DNA of 64,000 nt from Neobacillus mesonae (GCF_023715155.1 NZ_JAMBNQ010000022.1:1-64000); one strand, 5' to 3'. Shown: positions 44,017-53,666, numbered from the stretch's first letter. Notes: a model not told the origin generated them from the sequence alone. Translations and numbers: made by a program.

Positions 44017-44277
44017 AATTTCCCACCCTTTAAGCATTTGGATATTGTTTCTCTATCCAAGTTTTTTTATATCTTCATTATTCTCTGCATTTATTTCTGA
44101 ATAAAGTTACTGATGCTATTAAACCATTTTATTAACTTAATAACAATCATCCCAAATTTCCAATATTTACACAATTTGCTGTTCAAGAATCTGGCCCTTA
44201 AATGAAAAATGGGAGCTTTTCCTTGTTCAAGGATAGCGCCTGTTGAACAAGAAAAAGAATAACAGTGGTAATCTAGG

Positions 44278-44532
44278 AAGGGCCTTGAGTTTCTCTTCAA
44301 GCAGCTTCTCCTCTGCCTCATCCATATTTGCAGGGTCAAAATAAATCACGTCTATATCTGGTATAGGGGTTCTCTCATTGAAATTATGTAATGTATCCCA
44401 TATTTTTGAACGAACAAAACCGGCATAAATCCACCAATCAGGCAAATTCAATGATTTTGCTGATTTTAATATATCCATCATCCAACTATCTTCCTTAATA
44501 AGTGAGATGACCTTTTCCTCATTCATTTCCAT
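44278..44532 (-). pseudogene. 5' part of a DUF925 nucleotidyltransferase-like gene
   Basis: The intact start (ATG at 44532, AAGGGG upstream) and N-terminal 85 codons of DUF925: LNLPDWWIYAGFVRSKIWD and RTPIPDIDVIYFD carry the G-x-V-R and D-x-D nucleotidyltransferase residues. Similarity stops at KLKALP, after which the frame runs about 17 codons into the insert and ends. The remaining half is at 42809-43113. Confidence 0.82.
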
Positions 44533-44539
44533 TTCGATT

Positions 44540-44960
44540 TACCCCTTAAAGTTTGATACTACTAAAATAGATACAGATTTTTTCTATCACGCTGTTGCTT
44601 GGTGATCTTAATAACTCTCAGGACTTTGCACATTTTTTTTACTCGGAATTGGGAGGGGTGTTCATAAGTGAATTCGTATCTTACCGAGGACTTTTTTAGA
44701 AATAGTGCATCGTCTTTTTTAGATTTCATTCTCCTTCTGGAGATCACGAATTTTCGTCTGAAAGATAGGGCTTTACTGCCTTTATGGCTGTTACCCATAC
44801 TTCTTCACCCAGCCATGTAAGGTATTCTTGATTACGCCCGCTTCTTTAGCGGCTTGAGCTGCGGACATATTGTTTTCACTAATATACTTTACAGTTCTAA
44901 TTAAACTGCCTTTTCAAATTTCTGCCTCTTCCCATACAGACACACCACGTTATATAGTTG
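44540..44960 (-). mobile_element. Decayed IS3-family transposase remnant
   Basis: On the minus strand an OrfA-like helix-turn-helix piece (SENNMSAAQAAKEAGVIKN then TLHGWVKKYG, about 44800-44915) is followed by the start of OrfB (RYEFTYEHPSQFRVKKMCKV, about 44645-44710). Both are interrupted by stops and truncated: the DDE catalytic domain is missing. Terminal inverted repeats are not recognisable. Confidence 0.7.
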
Positions 44961-45039
44961 ATTATTTATTATAACAACCTGCACCTACCTTTTAGTCTAT
45001 CATCAGCTGCATGTTTTATTTTAAAATGATTCTAATAGA

Positions 45040-45126
45040 TTTGAAATGATATTTTAATTTTTTGCTATAAATATTGAATTATTATTTCAAATAGGGTATA
45101 CTTCTAACTATAGAAGGCGCTTTCAT
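45040..45126 (+). promoter_or_regulatory. murQ operon promoter with operator-like repeats and cre
   Basis: TTGAAT (45074-45079), 17 nt, TATACT (45097-45102). Inverted half-sites TTTGAAATGATA (45040-45051) and TTATTATTTCAAA (45079-45091) overlap it and may bind MurR. AGAAGGCGCTTTCAT (45112-45126) resembles a CcpA cre site just downstream of the start point. Confidence 0.55.
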
Positions 45127-45154
45127 TGTTTAGCATAAACAGGAGGACGATAGG

Positions 45155-46063
45155 ATGGATGAAAATCTCGCATTATTAACAACGGAGACACGCAATAATC
45201 ATACGATGCAGATCGACACAGCGACTCCTTTAGAAATCTTACGCATGATTAATGAAGAAGATCAAAAGGTTGCTTTAGCAGTAAAGGAAGTTCTTTCAGA
45301 TGTTGAGGCGGCTATAGGGTTTGCCGTTGATTCGTTCAAAAAAGGCGGAAGGCTTGTTTACTTGGGAGCAGGTACAAGTGGTCGCTTAGGAATATTAGAT
45401 GCGGTCGAATGTCCACCGACTTTTAGTACGGATCCTGAGATGGTTCAAGGAATGATTGCCGGCGGAGATAGAGCATTTTTAAAAGCTGTCGAAGGGGCAG
45501 AGGATCGTAACGAGTTTGGTGAAGAGGATTTAAAGAAAATTGGGCTGACTGAAAAGGATACAGTAGTTGGCATTGCAGCTAGCGGTCGGACACCCTATGT
45601 CATAGGCGGTCTGCGGTATGCAAGGAGTATTGGTGCCAAAACAGTTGCTTTATCTTGTAATAAGAATGCTGCTATTAGTAAGGAAGCCGACCATAGCATT
45701 GAGGTGATTGTCGGGGCGGAAGCACTGACAGGTTCAACCAGGATGAAGGCCGGAACAGCCCAAAAGATGATTTTAAATATGATTAGCACGACCTCAATGA
45801 TTTTATTAGGAAAAGCGTACGAAAATCTAATGGTTGATGTTCATGTCAGCAACGAAAAATTGAAAGAAAGGGCGATTGGTATCATCCGGCAAATTACCGG
45901 GGTGACTTATGAAGTGGCAAAGGAAGCACTGGAAAATGCCGATTTACAGGTGAAAGTGGCTATCGTCATGATTAAACGTGGAATCAACAAAGAAGCAGCG
46001 GCCGCATTATTGGACAAAACAGATGGCTATGTCAAAAAGGCCATTCAAATTGAGGTAGAATGA
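45155..46063 (+). CDS. murQ: N-acetylmuramic acid 6-phosphate etherase
   Basis: A 302-residue SIS-domain lyase that splits the lactyl ether of MurNAc-6-phosphate to give GlcNAc-6-phosphate and D-lactate. [14 protein letters not shown] at the start, [31 protein letters not shown] and [16 protein letters not shown] are family hallmarks, including the catalytic Glu. The C-terminal UBA-like helices are complete. It is the first gene of the cluster, in front of murR, murP and mupG, with AGGAGG before its ATG. Confidence 0.96.
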   Translation: MDENLALLTTETRNNHTMQIDTATPLEILRMINEEDQKVALAVKEVLSDVEAAIGFAVDSFKKGGRLVYLGAGTSGRLGILDAVECPPTFSTDPEMVQGMIAGGDRAFLKAVEGAEDRNEFGEEDLKKIGLTEKDTVVGIAASGRTPYVIGGLRYARSIGAKTVALSCNKNAAISKEADHSIEVIVGAEALTGSTRMKAGTAQKMILNMISTTSMILLGKAYENLMVDVHVSNEKLKERAIGIIRQITGVTYEVAKEALENADLQVKVAIVMIKRGINKEAAAALLDKTDGYVKKAIQIEVE

Positions 46064-46183
46064 CCTGTGGGCTCCATCTAAACGGATCCCCTTCCAATGG
46101 TCGAAAAATATGCAGAATGTCAGGAAACTGCTGATAATCATCGAAAAATAAGAAAAAAATGAAATGAAAAAGTTGGTGTTGAT

Positions 46184-47038
46184 ATGGCAGCAGGCGGTTT
46201 AAAAATGATTCAAAGCATGATAGCGGATCTCCCCGCATCCGAACGAAAAATTGCGGAGTACATCCTTAATCATCCTCAAAGTGTATTAAACCGTACCGCC
46301 AATGATATTGGGCTCCAGGCAGGTACCAGCGGGGCGGCGGTAATCCGGCTATGTAAATCATTGGGATTAAACGGATTTCAGGATTTGAAGGTACGAATTG
46401 CCGGCGACATGGTGAAACCAACCGAACAAGGCTATCGTGATATCGAACCGGATGAGACCTTTTTTTCCATCGTCAATAAGACGACGAGCAATAGTATACA
46501 AAGTTTGCGTGATTCTGAAGAACTTATTAATTACAATGAGCTGAAACGGGCGGTTGATGCTCTGCTGGATGCACAAAATGTCCATTTCTTTGGCATCGGT
46601 GCTTCCAATATTACCGCTATGGATGCTCAACAAAAATTAATCAGAATTCATAAAGGTGCAACAGCATTTACAGATGCCCACCTTGTCGCAACTTTGATTG
46701 CAAATGCTGATCAGAATGATGTTGTTTTTTGTATTTCCCATTCTGGAGAAACACCGGAAGTCATTAAAGTCATGTCACTTGCCAAAGAGTACGGTGTGAA
46801 AACCATTAGTTTGACGAAATATGGGCAGTCAACGGTTTCATCTTTGGCCGATATTAATCTGTTTACATCGGATTCAGCGGAGGCACCGTTCCGGAGTGCA
46901 GCCACCGCATCTCGTTTGGCACAGCTTTATATGATTGACATTTTATTTTTAGCAATGGCTACTGTGAAATATAAAGAAACGGTCAGTCATATTGATAAAA
47001 CTAGAGAGGCTATTCAATTTTTAAAAGAAGGGAAATAA
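46184..47038 (+). CDS. murR: RpiR-family regulator (MurR)
   Basis: A 284-residue regulator with an N-terminal helix-turn-helix (about 1-75, TSGAAVIRLCKSLGLNGFQDL) and a C-terminal SIS sugar-phosphate-binding domain (FFGIGASNITAMDAQQK, CISHSGETPEVIKV). Position between murQ and murP identifies it as the MurNAc-6-phosphate-responsive repressor. It lies 120 nt after murQ. The ribosome binding site is weak, and an internal ATG at codon 8 is an alternative start. Confidence 0.92.
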   Translation: MAAGGLKMIQSMIADLPASERKIAEYILNHPQSVLNRTANDIGLQAGTSGAAVIRLCKSLGLNGFQDLKVRIAGDMVKPTEQGYRDIEPDETFFSIVNKTTSNSIQSLRDSEELINYNELKRAVDALLDAQNVHFFGIGASNITAMDAQQKLIRIHKGATAFTDAHLVATLIANADQNDVVFCISHSGETPEVIKVMSLAKEYGVKTISLTKYGQSTVSSLADINLFTSDSAEAPFRSAATASRLAQLYMIDILFLAMATVKYKETVSHIDKTREAIQFLKEGK

Positions 47039-47142
47039 CCGGCGGAAAAATCAATCCTGTTTCTTTAGAGTTATTTCTCTGTCTCAGGTTTTTATTATAA
47101 ATAGCTTTTACAAACGTAACAACAGAAAAGAGGGGAAATGTA

Positions 47143-48504
47143 ATGGCTGGAGAAAATAAAGTTTTAGCTGAAAAGATTCTTGAAAAATTAGGTGGGCCGG
47201 ATAATGTTGACAATTACTACCATTGTATGACAAGGCTTCGGATTAAACCTAAAGACGAGTCCATTGTTGATAAGGCGGGAATTAAGAAAATTGACGGAGT
47301 CATGGGATTGGTGGAAGCGGATACACTGCAGATTATTATTGGTCCTGGAAAAGTGAACAAGGTAACCGATGAGTTCGGGCAATTAGTGGATGCTTCCGGC
47401 GGTCTTAATTTAAAAGAGAAAGCGGCAGAAACCAAAGCTGAGATTAATAAAAAGAATGCCACACCATTTAAACTGTTTTTACGTAAAATTTCTAGTATTT
47501 TTATTCCATTGATACCGGCCCTTGTGGCATCAGGATTGATTACTGGTATTTCAAAAGCCGTCATTCAAGCAGGCTGGCTGGCAGCTGATTCACAGCTGGC
47601 TGTAATTTTAACGGTCATCGGCGGAGGGTTGTTCGGCTATCTTGGTATTATCGTCGGAATCAATGCGGCCAAAGAATTCGGCGGTTCCCCGGCACTAGGG
47701 GCACTTGCCGGAATCTTGATCTTGAATCCAGCTGTTTCCACCATTGAGTTGTTTGGAAACGCTTTAGTACCGGGGCGCGGGGGATTGATTGGGACATTAT
47801 TTGCGGCCATCTTTATTGCCATGGTTGAAAAACGTGTTCGCAAATACGTGCCGCAGTCACTTGATATTATTGTAACGCCAACGGTTGCATTATTGGTTAC
47901 CGGTATTGTCACTTATCTTGTTTTCATGCCAATCGGAGGTTTCATTTCGGATATTATTACCCAAGGCTTAACTGCTTTGCTTAACGCAGGTGGTATCGTT
48001 TCAGGATTTGTTCTTGGAGCAACGTTCCTGCCTCTCGTTGTTACCGGGCTGCATCAGGGATTAACACCGGTTCACCTTGAGTTAATTAATCGGCTTGGTG
48101 ATGATCCGCTGCTGCCAATACTGGCAATGGGCGGTGCAGGACAAGTCGGCGCAGCGTTTGCAATATACTTCAAAACGAAGAAAAAAGGTTTAAAAAGAGC
48201 TATCGGCGGCGGGCTGCCATCCGGTATCCTCGGTATTGGAGAACCGCTTATCTTTGGCGTTACCCTTCCATTAGGGCGTCCATTCTTGACAGCCTGCCTT
48301 GGAGCCGGCGTCGGCGGGGCCTTCCAAGCGGCATTTCATGTTGCCACACTGGCAATAGGCGTTTCTGGTTTACCGCTGGCATTCTTAGTTAAGGCTGGTG
48401 GAGTGCTTCCGTATTTATTAGGGGTGTTAATTGCTTATGCTGCCGGTTTCGCGTTTACTTATCTGTTTGGCTTCAAAGATGATATGGCCGGTGAGTTTGA
48501 TTGA
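47143..48504 (+). CDS. murP: PTS EIIBC for N-acetylmuramic acid
   Basis: A 453-residue fused EIIB-EIIC permease importing and phosphorylating MurNAc or MurNAc-GlcNAc. The EIIB domain (1-90) has the phosphorylated Cys in NYYHCMTRLRI (about residue 28). The EIIC domain from about 105 has ten membrane helices, with GIGEPLIFGVTLPLG near 365. There is no EIIA domain, so an EIIA must act in trans; one is encoded at 49761-50255. It overlaps mupG by 4 nt. Confidence 0.93.
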   Translation: MAGENKVLAEKILEKLGGPDNVDNYYHCMTRLRIKPKDESIVDKAGIKKIDGVMGLVEADTLQIIIGPGKVNKVTDEFGQLVDASGGLNLKEKAAETKAEINKKNATPFKLFLRKISSIFIPLIPALVASGLITGISKAVIQAGWLAADSQLAVILTVIGGGLFGYLGIIVGINAAKEFGGSPALGALAGILILNPAVSTIELFGNALVPGRGGLIGTLFAAIFIAMVEKRVRKYVPQSLDIIVTPTVALLVTGIVTYLVFMPIGGFISDIITQGLTALLNAGGIVSGFVLGATFLPLVVTGLHQGLTPVHLELINRLGDDPLLPILAMGGAGQVGAAFAIYFKTKKKGLKRAIGGGLPSGILGIGEPLIFGVTLPLGRPFLTACLGAGVGGAFQAAFHVATLAIGVSGLPLAFLVKAGGVLPYLLGVLIAYAAGFAFTYLFGFKDDMAGEFD

Positions 48505-49511
48505 TCGGGATTTCCTTTTATTTAAATGATCCATTAGCCAAGGAAAGAATTGCACTTGCCGGAAAAAAAGGTGTGAAGCGGGCGTTTACCTCGCTTCACA
48601 TTCCAGAGGAGTCAGGAGATTTGGCGGAACGTGCCAAACTTCTGCTGCAGGCAGCGAAGGAAGCCGGTATCGAGGTCTATGCCGATGTCTCGAGAAGAAC
48701 TCCCGACCATTTAGGAATTGAAAACTTATTTTATCTAAAAAAATTAGGTGTTATGGGTCTTCGATTAGATGATGGTTTTGATGAGGATCAAATTATCAGC
48801 TTGGCAAAACAATTTAAGATTGCCTTGAACGCCAGCGTCCTATTCGAGGATGAACTTCAAAGGCTTTTTGCTGCCGGCTTGAAACCCGGACAGCTGATAG
48901 CCTGGCATAATTTTTACCCGAGACCAGACACCGGTCTTTCGGAAGCTTTCTTTCAAAGTCAGACAGACCTTTTTAACAAGTATGGAATTCCTGTCAGCGC
49001 CTATATTCCAGGAAATACTGAAAAACGTGGTCCGCTGTTCAGCGGACTGCCAACTTTAGAAAAACACCGGGCTGCTAATCCATTTCTCGCAGCGGTTGAA
49101 ATATTTCACGCAGGAGTTAAGGATGTTTATATAGGTGATCCGGGTTTTAGCGAAGCTCTCCTTGAACGGCTGATGGAATATAGCCAAAATTGTGCCGTGA
49201 TCCGGATTGAGGGATTTCAAGAAGGTGAGTTTCAGCTTCGCCCTGATCTTTCTAGGGATGTACTTCGTCTTATGAATACCCGGAGTTCAGCACATGTGCC
49301 ACCTGAACAAACAGATGCCCGGTTCAAAGGTACAATTACCAGGGATAATGACCTCTATGGCAGGTACCGTGGCGAGGTACAAATTACACTGCGTGACTTG
49401 CCTGCAGACCCAAGGGTCAATGTTGTCGGAAAAGTAGTAGAAGAAGATCTTCCCTTGCTTACGTATCTGAAACCGTGTCATCAAATCAAATTCATCCACG
49501 TCCATAATTGA
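48501..49511 (+). CDS. mupG: 6-phospho-N-acetylmuramidase MupG (DUF871)
   Basis: A 336-residue TIM-barrel protein of the DUF871 family (residues about 1-230 plus a C-terminal beta domain from about 245). It has IGISFYLNDP at the start, WHNFYPRPDTGL, and YIPGNTEKRGPLFSGLPTLE. In Staphylococcus MupG hydrolyses MurNAc-6P-GlcNAc inside the cell, feeding MurQ. The TTG start overlaps the murP stop codon. It completes the recycling route from imported disaccharide to GlcNAc-6P. Confidence 0.92.
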   Translation: MIGISFYLNDPLAKERIALAGKKGVKRAFTSLHIPEESGDLAERAKLLLQAAKEAGIEVYADVSRRTPDHLGIENLFYLKKLGVMGLRLDDGFDEDQIISLAKQFKIALNASVLFEDELQRLFAAGLKPGQLIAWHNFYPRPDTGLSEAFFQSQTDLFNKYGIPVSAYIPGNTEKRGPLFSGLPTLEKHRAANPFLAAVEIFHAGVKDVYIGDPGFSEALLERLMEYSQNCAVIRIEGFQEGEFQLRPDLSRDVLRLMNTRSSAHVPPEQTDARFKGTITRDNDLYGRYRGEVQITLRDLPADPRVNVVGKVVEEDLPLLTYLKPCHQIKFIHVHN

Positions 49512-49541
49512 GTATAAAATCGAAAAAAATGGATGCTGGAA

Positions 49542-49582
49542 ACCCTTTTACAGACTAAACTAGCTTGTGAGAAGGGTTTTGG
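49542..49582 (+). terminator. Terminator after mupG
   Basis: AAACCCTT pairs with AAGGGTTT across a loop of about 25 nt, followed by T. The loop is long. Confidence 0.5.
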
Positions 49583-49686
49583 GGAGGGTAACAGGACTGC
49601 TTCAAGTAGAAAAACGCAAAAAGCGAATAATTTAAATATAGGCAGGTCCAAGAAATCCAAAGAACGGACAGAATATAGAAACAAGA

Positions 49687-49717
49687 AGGATACGGTTCCT
49701 CCAACCAGTATCCTTCT
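49687..49717 (+). terminator. Second hairpin before EIIA gene
   Basis: AAGGATAC pairs with GTATCCTT, followed by a short T-rich tail. It could reduce read-through from mupG to the EIIA gene. Confidence 0.6.
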
Positions 49718-49760
49718 CTTATGAAACAGGAAAACTCAGTAAAGTAAAGGGGTTACTTAG

Positions 49761-50255
49761 ATGTTTAAAAAATTATTTGGTTCACAGTCTAAAAAACAGG
49801 AGACTATAATAGCTCCAGTCACTGGCAGAGTCGTCCCTCTCGAACAAGTGCCGGATCCTACATTTGCTGAAAAAATGTTAGGTGAAGGGATTGCAATTGA
49901 ACCTGCAGAAGGTGTGGTAGCTGCACCGGTTGACGGAGAAATTATTTCTGTATTCCCTTCGAAGCATGCCATCGGAATTCGATCCAAACAGGGCTTGGAA
50001 ATATTGATCCATATCGGTCTTGAAACGGTCAATATGAAGGGAGAAGGATTTGAAACGTATGTTCAAGAGGGGGACAAAGTTTCGGCAGGAACCAAACTCA
50101 CCAGTTTTTCCCTTGAATTGATTAAGCAAAAAGCGGTAAGCACCATTATCCCTGTTGTGATTACGAATTATGATATTGTGAAGCAGATGGACGCAGTTTC
50201 CGAGGGTGAAGTGAAAAGAGCCGAATCAGAATTACTAAATTTGGTTCTTGCCTAA
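49761..50255 (+). CDS. PTS EIIA, glucose family
   Basis: A 164-residue single-domain EIIA of the glucose/Crr superfamily. The phosphorylated His lies in EILIHIGLETV (about 77), and the second active-site His in FPSKHAIGI (about 62). After MurP, which lacks an EIIA domain, it is the obvious phosphate donor, although it may serve several EIIBC permeases. The ribosome binding site AAAGGGG lies upstream. It is separated from mupG by 250 bp with hairpins. Confidence 0.9.
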   Translation: MFKKLFGSQSKKQETIIAPVTGRVVPLEQVPDPTFAEKMLGEGIAIEPAEGVVAAPVDGEIISVFPSKHAIGIRSKQGLEILIHIGLETVNMKGEGFETYVQEGDKVSAGTKLTSFSLELIKQKAVSTIIPVVITNYDIVKQMDAVSEGEVKRAESELLNLVLA

Positions 50256-50669
50256 TTTGTAACGGATGTTTTCTTTAAGTATCTAAGGAAAGAGCTAAGT
50301 GCGTCGTAATAAATGGAAAAGATAGTTTGCTTGATTGCGAAGTGAGATAGCTAGGCGCTTTTCACTGAAAAAACGGTCATGAGAGTTAAGTCCAATTGAA
50401 AAAAAGAACCGGGATAAGCCGGTTCTTTTCTGTATTAGCGTAAAAAATTGGTAGCTTTAAGCAGCTGTTCTTCAGGATTGCGGTAAGAAAAATTTCAAAA
50501 AAATGCAATAAGTGAAGACCATGTTTGAATAGAAAAATAGAGTAGAAAAATCCAGTATTTTCGGCAGACAAAGTTTTATAAATCCAGCGGCTGGATTTTC
50601 GGATTATTTTACGCTAGAATCCTTCTTTTAGAATGGAGGAGAAATCTGAAATAAGGAGAGATGGGAAAA
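50256..50669. terminator. Intergenic region with terminator at 50402-50430
   Basis: AAAAGAACCGG (50402-50412) pairs with CCGGTTCTTTT (50419-50429). It ends the EIIA transcript. Nothing else recognisable is present. Confidence 0.7.
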
Positions 50670-51530
50670 ATGAAGTATCCCCTATTAGCAACAGATTTAG
50701 ACGGAACATTATTAACAAGTCAGAAACAGATCGGTGCAGAAACTATCGAAGCAATTCAGGAGTACCGCCGTCAAGGCGGGAAAGTGGTCATTTGCAGCGG
50801 GCGCTCGCCGCTTTCAACTATTTGGATTTCCAGGACCCTTGGTTTGGCAGGTGAACCGATTGTCGCATACAATGGTGCCGTAATCCTTGATGAAAATAGA
50901 AAAGTAGTAGAACATAGAGCCATTCCACAGAACACATTAAGGTCGTTTTGGAAACTATGCTATGAGGAAGGTATATACGCCCATTTCTATGAAATGGATA
51001 CACTGTTGATCCCCGAACAGAATAAATGGAATCAGCATTGGATTGAAAACAATATTCCTATCTTTGAAAAGTCAGAAGAGAAAATAGAGCTTTGCAGAAG
51101 TTACCGGAATCAATGCGAAATCAAGGTTGTTGATGATTTTGATCATTATTTTCAAAACTATAACCCGAAAATCACAAAAATTGCTGTCTTTAGTGAAAAG
51201 CCGCTCCATGATTTTGCCGAAAAAATAATGGAACAGGTAGGAAATATGGAGGTTAGCAGCAGTTTCAATTATTTTAACTTAGAAATTTCCACGAAAGATA
51301 CATCAAAAGCCGCTGCCCTAGTAAAAGTAACGGAAAAATTGGGGCTATCCATGCAACAGGTTGCTGCTATTGGTGATAACTATAACGATTTCCAGATGCT
51401 TGCCCATGCCGGGATGGGAATTGCGATGGGGAACGCACCGGAAGAAGTTAGGCACATTGCAGATCAGGTAACAACCACGAATAACGAAGCAGGCGCAGCC
51501 GCTGCAATCCGCCGTCTTTTATTGCCATAA
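50670..51530 (+). CDS. HAD Cof-type phosphatase
   Basis: A 286-residue HAD superfamily IIB hydrolase. Motif I DLDGTLLTSQKQ (nucleophile Asp near 8), motif II ICSGRS, and motif IV GDNYNDFQML, with a large C2 cap between. Cof proteins dephosphorylate sugar phosphates, FMN or similar small molecules; the substrate is unknown. The ATG at 50670 sits 11 nt from GGAG; an ATG three codons upstream is only 2 nt from it. A second Cof protein is encoded at 54359. Confidence 0.9.
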   Translation: MKYPLLATDLDGTLLTSQKQIGAETIEAIQEYRRQGGKVVICSGRSPLSTIWISRTLGLAGEPIVAYNGAVILDENRKVVEHRAIPQNTLRSFWKLCYEEGIYAHFYEMDTLLIPEQNKWNQHWIENNIPIFEKSEEKIELCRSYRNQCEIKVVDDFDHYFQNYNPKITKIAVFSEKPLHDFAEKIMEQVGNMEVSSSFNYFNLEISTKDTSKAAALVKVTEKLGLSMQQVAAIGDNYNDFQMLAHAGMGIAMGNAPEEVRHIADQVTTTNNEAGAAAAIRRLLLP

Positions 51531-51951
51531 AATCAAAATATGACAAAGAAGAATGGAAGGGTATAAAAATAAATGAAATACATTGGCAGGCAGGTTTTAA
51601 GCTGAGAACCAGCTTGGATATGCATATAAACGGATGACAGCTTATGAAGAAAAGAGTATCCAGGCTGTATTCTGTAAGGAACTGGAAATCAAAATGCCCC
51701 CTTGGAGAAAAGAGTGTCTAAAAATTTTGAACTAAAATTGGTTTGAAAAAAACCCATTATTTAAAGTGAATCCCTAAGTTGTGGGATTAGGAAATATAAC
51801 TTAGGGATTTTCTGTACCCTTTTTTGTATTTGGGTTCAACTATAAAGAAGTTTTTATTCGTAGTTTAGGGGACTTTTGTATGTCCACTTTTGGAGGTGAT
51901 TTTTGCTTATTTTAAGTATCACCTTAAAATTGACTCCATCAGGTTATACCA
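51531..51951. other. Intergenic region with possible gene debris and a hairpin
   Basis: A coding-like stretch of about 40 codons (51610-51733, reading AENQLGYAYKRMTAYEEKS onward) has no start and is probably a gene remnant of unknown type. A hairpin TCCCTAAGTT with AACTTAGGGA and a T tail is present near 51772-51812. No transposase is recognisable. Confidence 0.35.
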
Positions 51952-52338
51952 TTAAATATTATTAAAAGAATGTCCTTCCTTTTCTAACACGAACTTTGCT
52001 TTTTCAATCGAATGATTTTTAACAAGCAAGTAATCGGTATTATAAGTAGAAAGGGCAAAAATACTTATCTGATTTTCCGCTAGAGGATTAGCTAAAGAGG
52101 CTAATATGCCGGTTAATCCAAAATCTAAAACACCCTCTACTTTTATACACTTCCAACCACCTTCTACTTCTTTAAATTCTTCATCAGCCGGTAAGCATTC
52201 CGCTGGGCATACAATAGAAAGTTCTTCGCTTGTTCGGGTGATCGAAAAGACATCACTTGAGGCTGCCCAAGAAGGTATCGCCTCTGTTGGGGGAATTTTC
52301 ACAATCGAAAAAATGGGATCTAAAATTTTTAATTTCAT
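51952..52338 (-). CDS. ACT-domain protein (COG3603, CASTOR-like)
   Basis: A 128-residue protein with two ACT-like halves. FSITRTSEELSIVCP near residue 30, and GLTGILASLANPLAENQISIFALSTYNTDYLLV near 75-107, form the amino-acid-sensing ACT fold seen in COG3603 proteins and in mammalian CASTOR. The ligand is unknown. The ribosome binding site AGGAGCGAAG lies just upstream of the ATG. It is monocistronic. Confidence 0.85.
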   Translation of the reverse strand: MKLKILDPIFSIVKIPPTEAIPSWAASSDVFSITRTSEELSIVCPAECLPADEEFKEVEGGWKCIKVEGVLDFGLTGILASLANPLAENQISIFALSTYNTDYLLVKNHSIEKAKFVLEKEGHSFNNI

Positions 52339-52546
52339 TTTATCTTCGCTCCTTTTTTAGAATTATTGTAACATTTTTTCTTTGGAACCTATTGGATTTA
52401 ACTATAAAAATTGAAGAATAGTACTATGCCAAAACTATTATCTAAATATATTCAAATAATATGGATTTTTACTTGATTAAGAATTAGTTATGAAATCCCA
52501 GCTGATTTGAATATAAATAGTAAAAACCGAAAGTGGAGGGTCATTT

Positions 52547-53014
52547 ATGGCATTAGTTTCAATCTATACTGTTGGCAGGCTGAATCACCCCTATGATCAC
52601 CCAGCTTCTCGTGAATTTTTTGATGTAGGAAATGAAGTATTTCGTCAGGCAATGAAGTCTGGGCAGCTTATAGAGGCCTTTTCACCTGAAGGAATCCCTA
52701 TTCCTGAAGAAGCAAAAAAGGGTGAGGGGTTCCCTGTTCTTACACTAACGGTTTGGAAAAGCCTTCAATCTTTATATCGTTTTACTTATTCGGGAAAGCA
52801 TAGGGAAGCATTGAGAGATAGAAGCAAATGGATGGAGCCTTATCAAGAGAAACACCTTTCATATGTACTATGGTGGACAGAGAAACTCCAGGATATATCT
52901 TGGGAGGAGGCTTTCAAGAGATACAACTATTATAGTAAGAATGGGACTACTCCTTTTGCATTTGATTTTAAGCACCCGTTTGACGAAAAAGGGGAGAAGT
53001 GCTTGGTTAAGTAA
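52547..53014 (+). CDS. DUF3291 family protein
   Basis: A 155-residue cytosolic protein with LVSIYTVGRLNHPYDHPASR at the start, then TLTVWKSLQSLYRFTYSGKH and YVLWWTEKLQDISWEEAFKR. These are hallmarks of DUF3291, a dimeric alpha/beta-barrel family related to antibiotic-biosynthesis monooxygenases. The catalytic role is unknown. The GTGGAGGG ribosome binding site lies 7 nt before the ATG. Confidence 0.8.
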   Translation: MALVSIYTVGRLNHPYDHPASREFFDVGNEVFRQAMKSGQLIEAFSPEGIPIPEEAKKGEGFPVLTLTVWKSLQSLYRFTYSGKHREALRDRSKWMEPYQEKHLSYVLWWTEKLQDISWEEAFKRYNYYSKNGTTPFAFDFKHPFDEKGEKCLVK

Positions 53015-53243
53015 CGGTGGGTTCTCTTGATTCATGATTATATTATCCTTTGTTATTAAGAAGGGGTTAACCATGTAGGATTGACGGTCTTTTTTTTATG
53101 TATGCTTTTTTTGCTGAACAGGATGGTTAAAAAAGCGTATAAGGACATTCCTTCTAATAAAGGATTGCATATCCCTATTAAATTAAGTAATGTTTTGTTT
53201 AAAATGAATAAAACAAACATTAAATAAAAGAGGAAGTGATTAT

Positions 53244-53546
53244 GTGATCAATCATGTGAAAGAAAAACTGAAAACGGCCCTTCGAGATTGGGAAATAATG
53301 AAGACAGCTTCAGAAGAGGATAGCGAGGAATGTGCCGAACGGTTTGAAAGGCATTTTTATGAGTTTATTGATGAATTAAAAGTTTGGTATCAGCATTTAG
53401 AGCAGCCGCCGACGACAATCGAAGAGGCAGAAACTCTTACGGAAATTAAAGAAATAATGGAACAGCTGCCAGCACCGCTGGAACTCAATTTTTATAATGA
53501 ACTTGAGTTAATTATTGAGGGGGAAGAGCAGGTAAGGTATGATTAG
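53244..53546 (+). CDS. Hypothetical acidic helical protein
   Basis: A 100-residue, strongly acidic, helix-rich protein (ECAERFERHFYEFIDELKVW near 30, IEEAETLTEIKEIMEQLPAP near 60). It starts with GTG after AGAGGAAGTGATT. There is no membrane segment and no cysteine pair. I do not recognise a family; similar small acidic proteins are scattered in Bacillaceae genomes. Confidence 0.6.
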   Translation: MINHVKEKLKTALRDWEIMKTASEEDSEECAERFERHFYEFIDELKVWYQHLEQPPTTIEEAETLTEIKEIMEQLPAPLELNFYNELELIIEGEEQVRYD

Positions 53547-53614
53547 CCGTCCCCTGTAACATGTGGGGCATCATTTGTGACCTTGTTCCTGTTATGGAAT
53601 TTGTGGTTTAGTGA

Positions 53615-53641
53615 GAAAAACCGGCTGCAACCGGCAGCCGG
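53615..53641 (-). terminator. Terminator of GNAT gene
   Basis: CCGGCTGC (53621-53628) pairs with GCAGCCGG (53634-53641); on the minus strand it is followed by five T. Confidence 0.8.
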
Positions 53642-53666
53642 CTCCCCGGAGAAGCAATTTCAAGGG

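Noticed and set aside
49533-49724. 63-codon open frame between mupG and the EIIA gene
   Set aside because: It overlaps two terminator-like hairpins, and the product is a low-complexity basic sequence without a family match.
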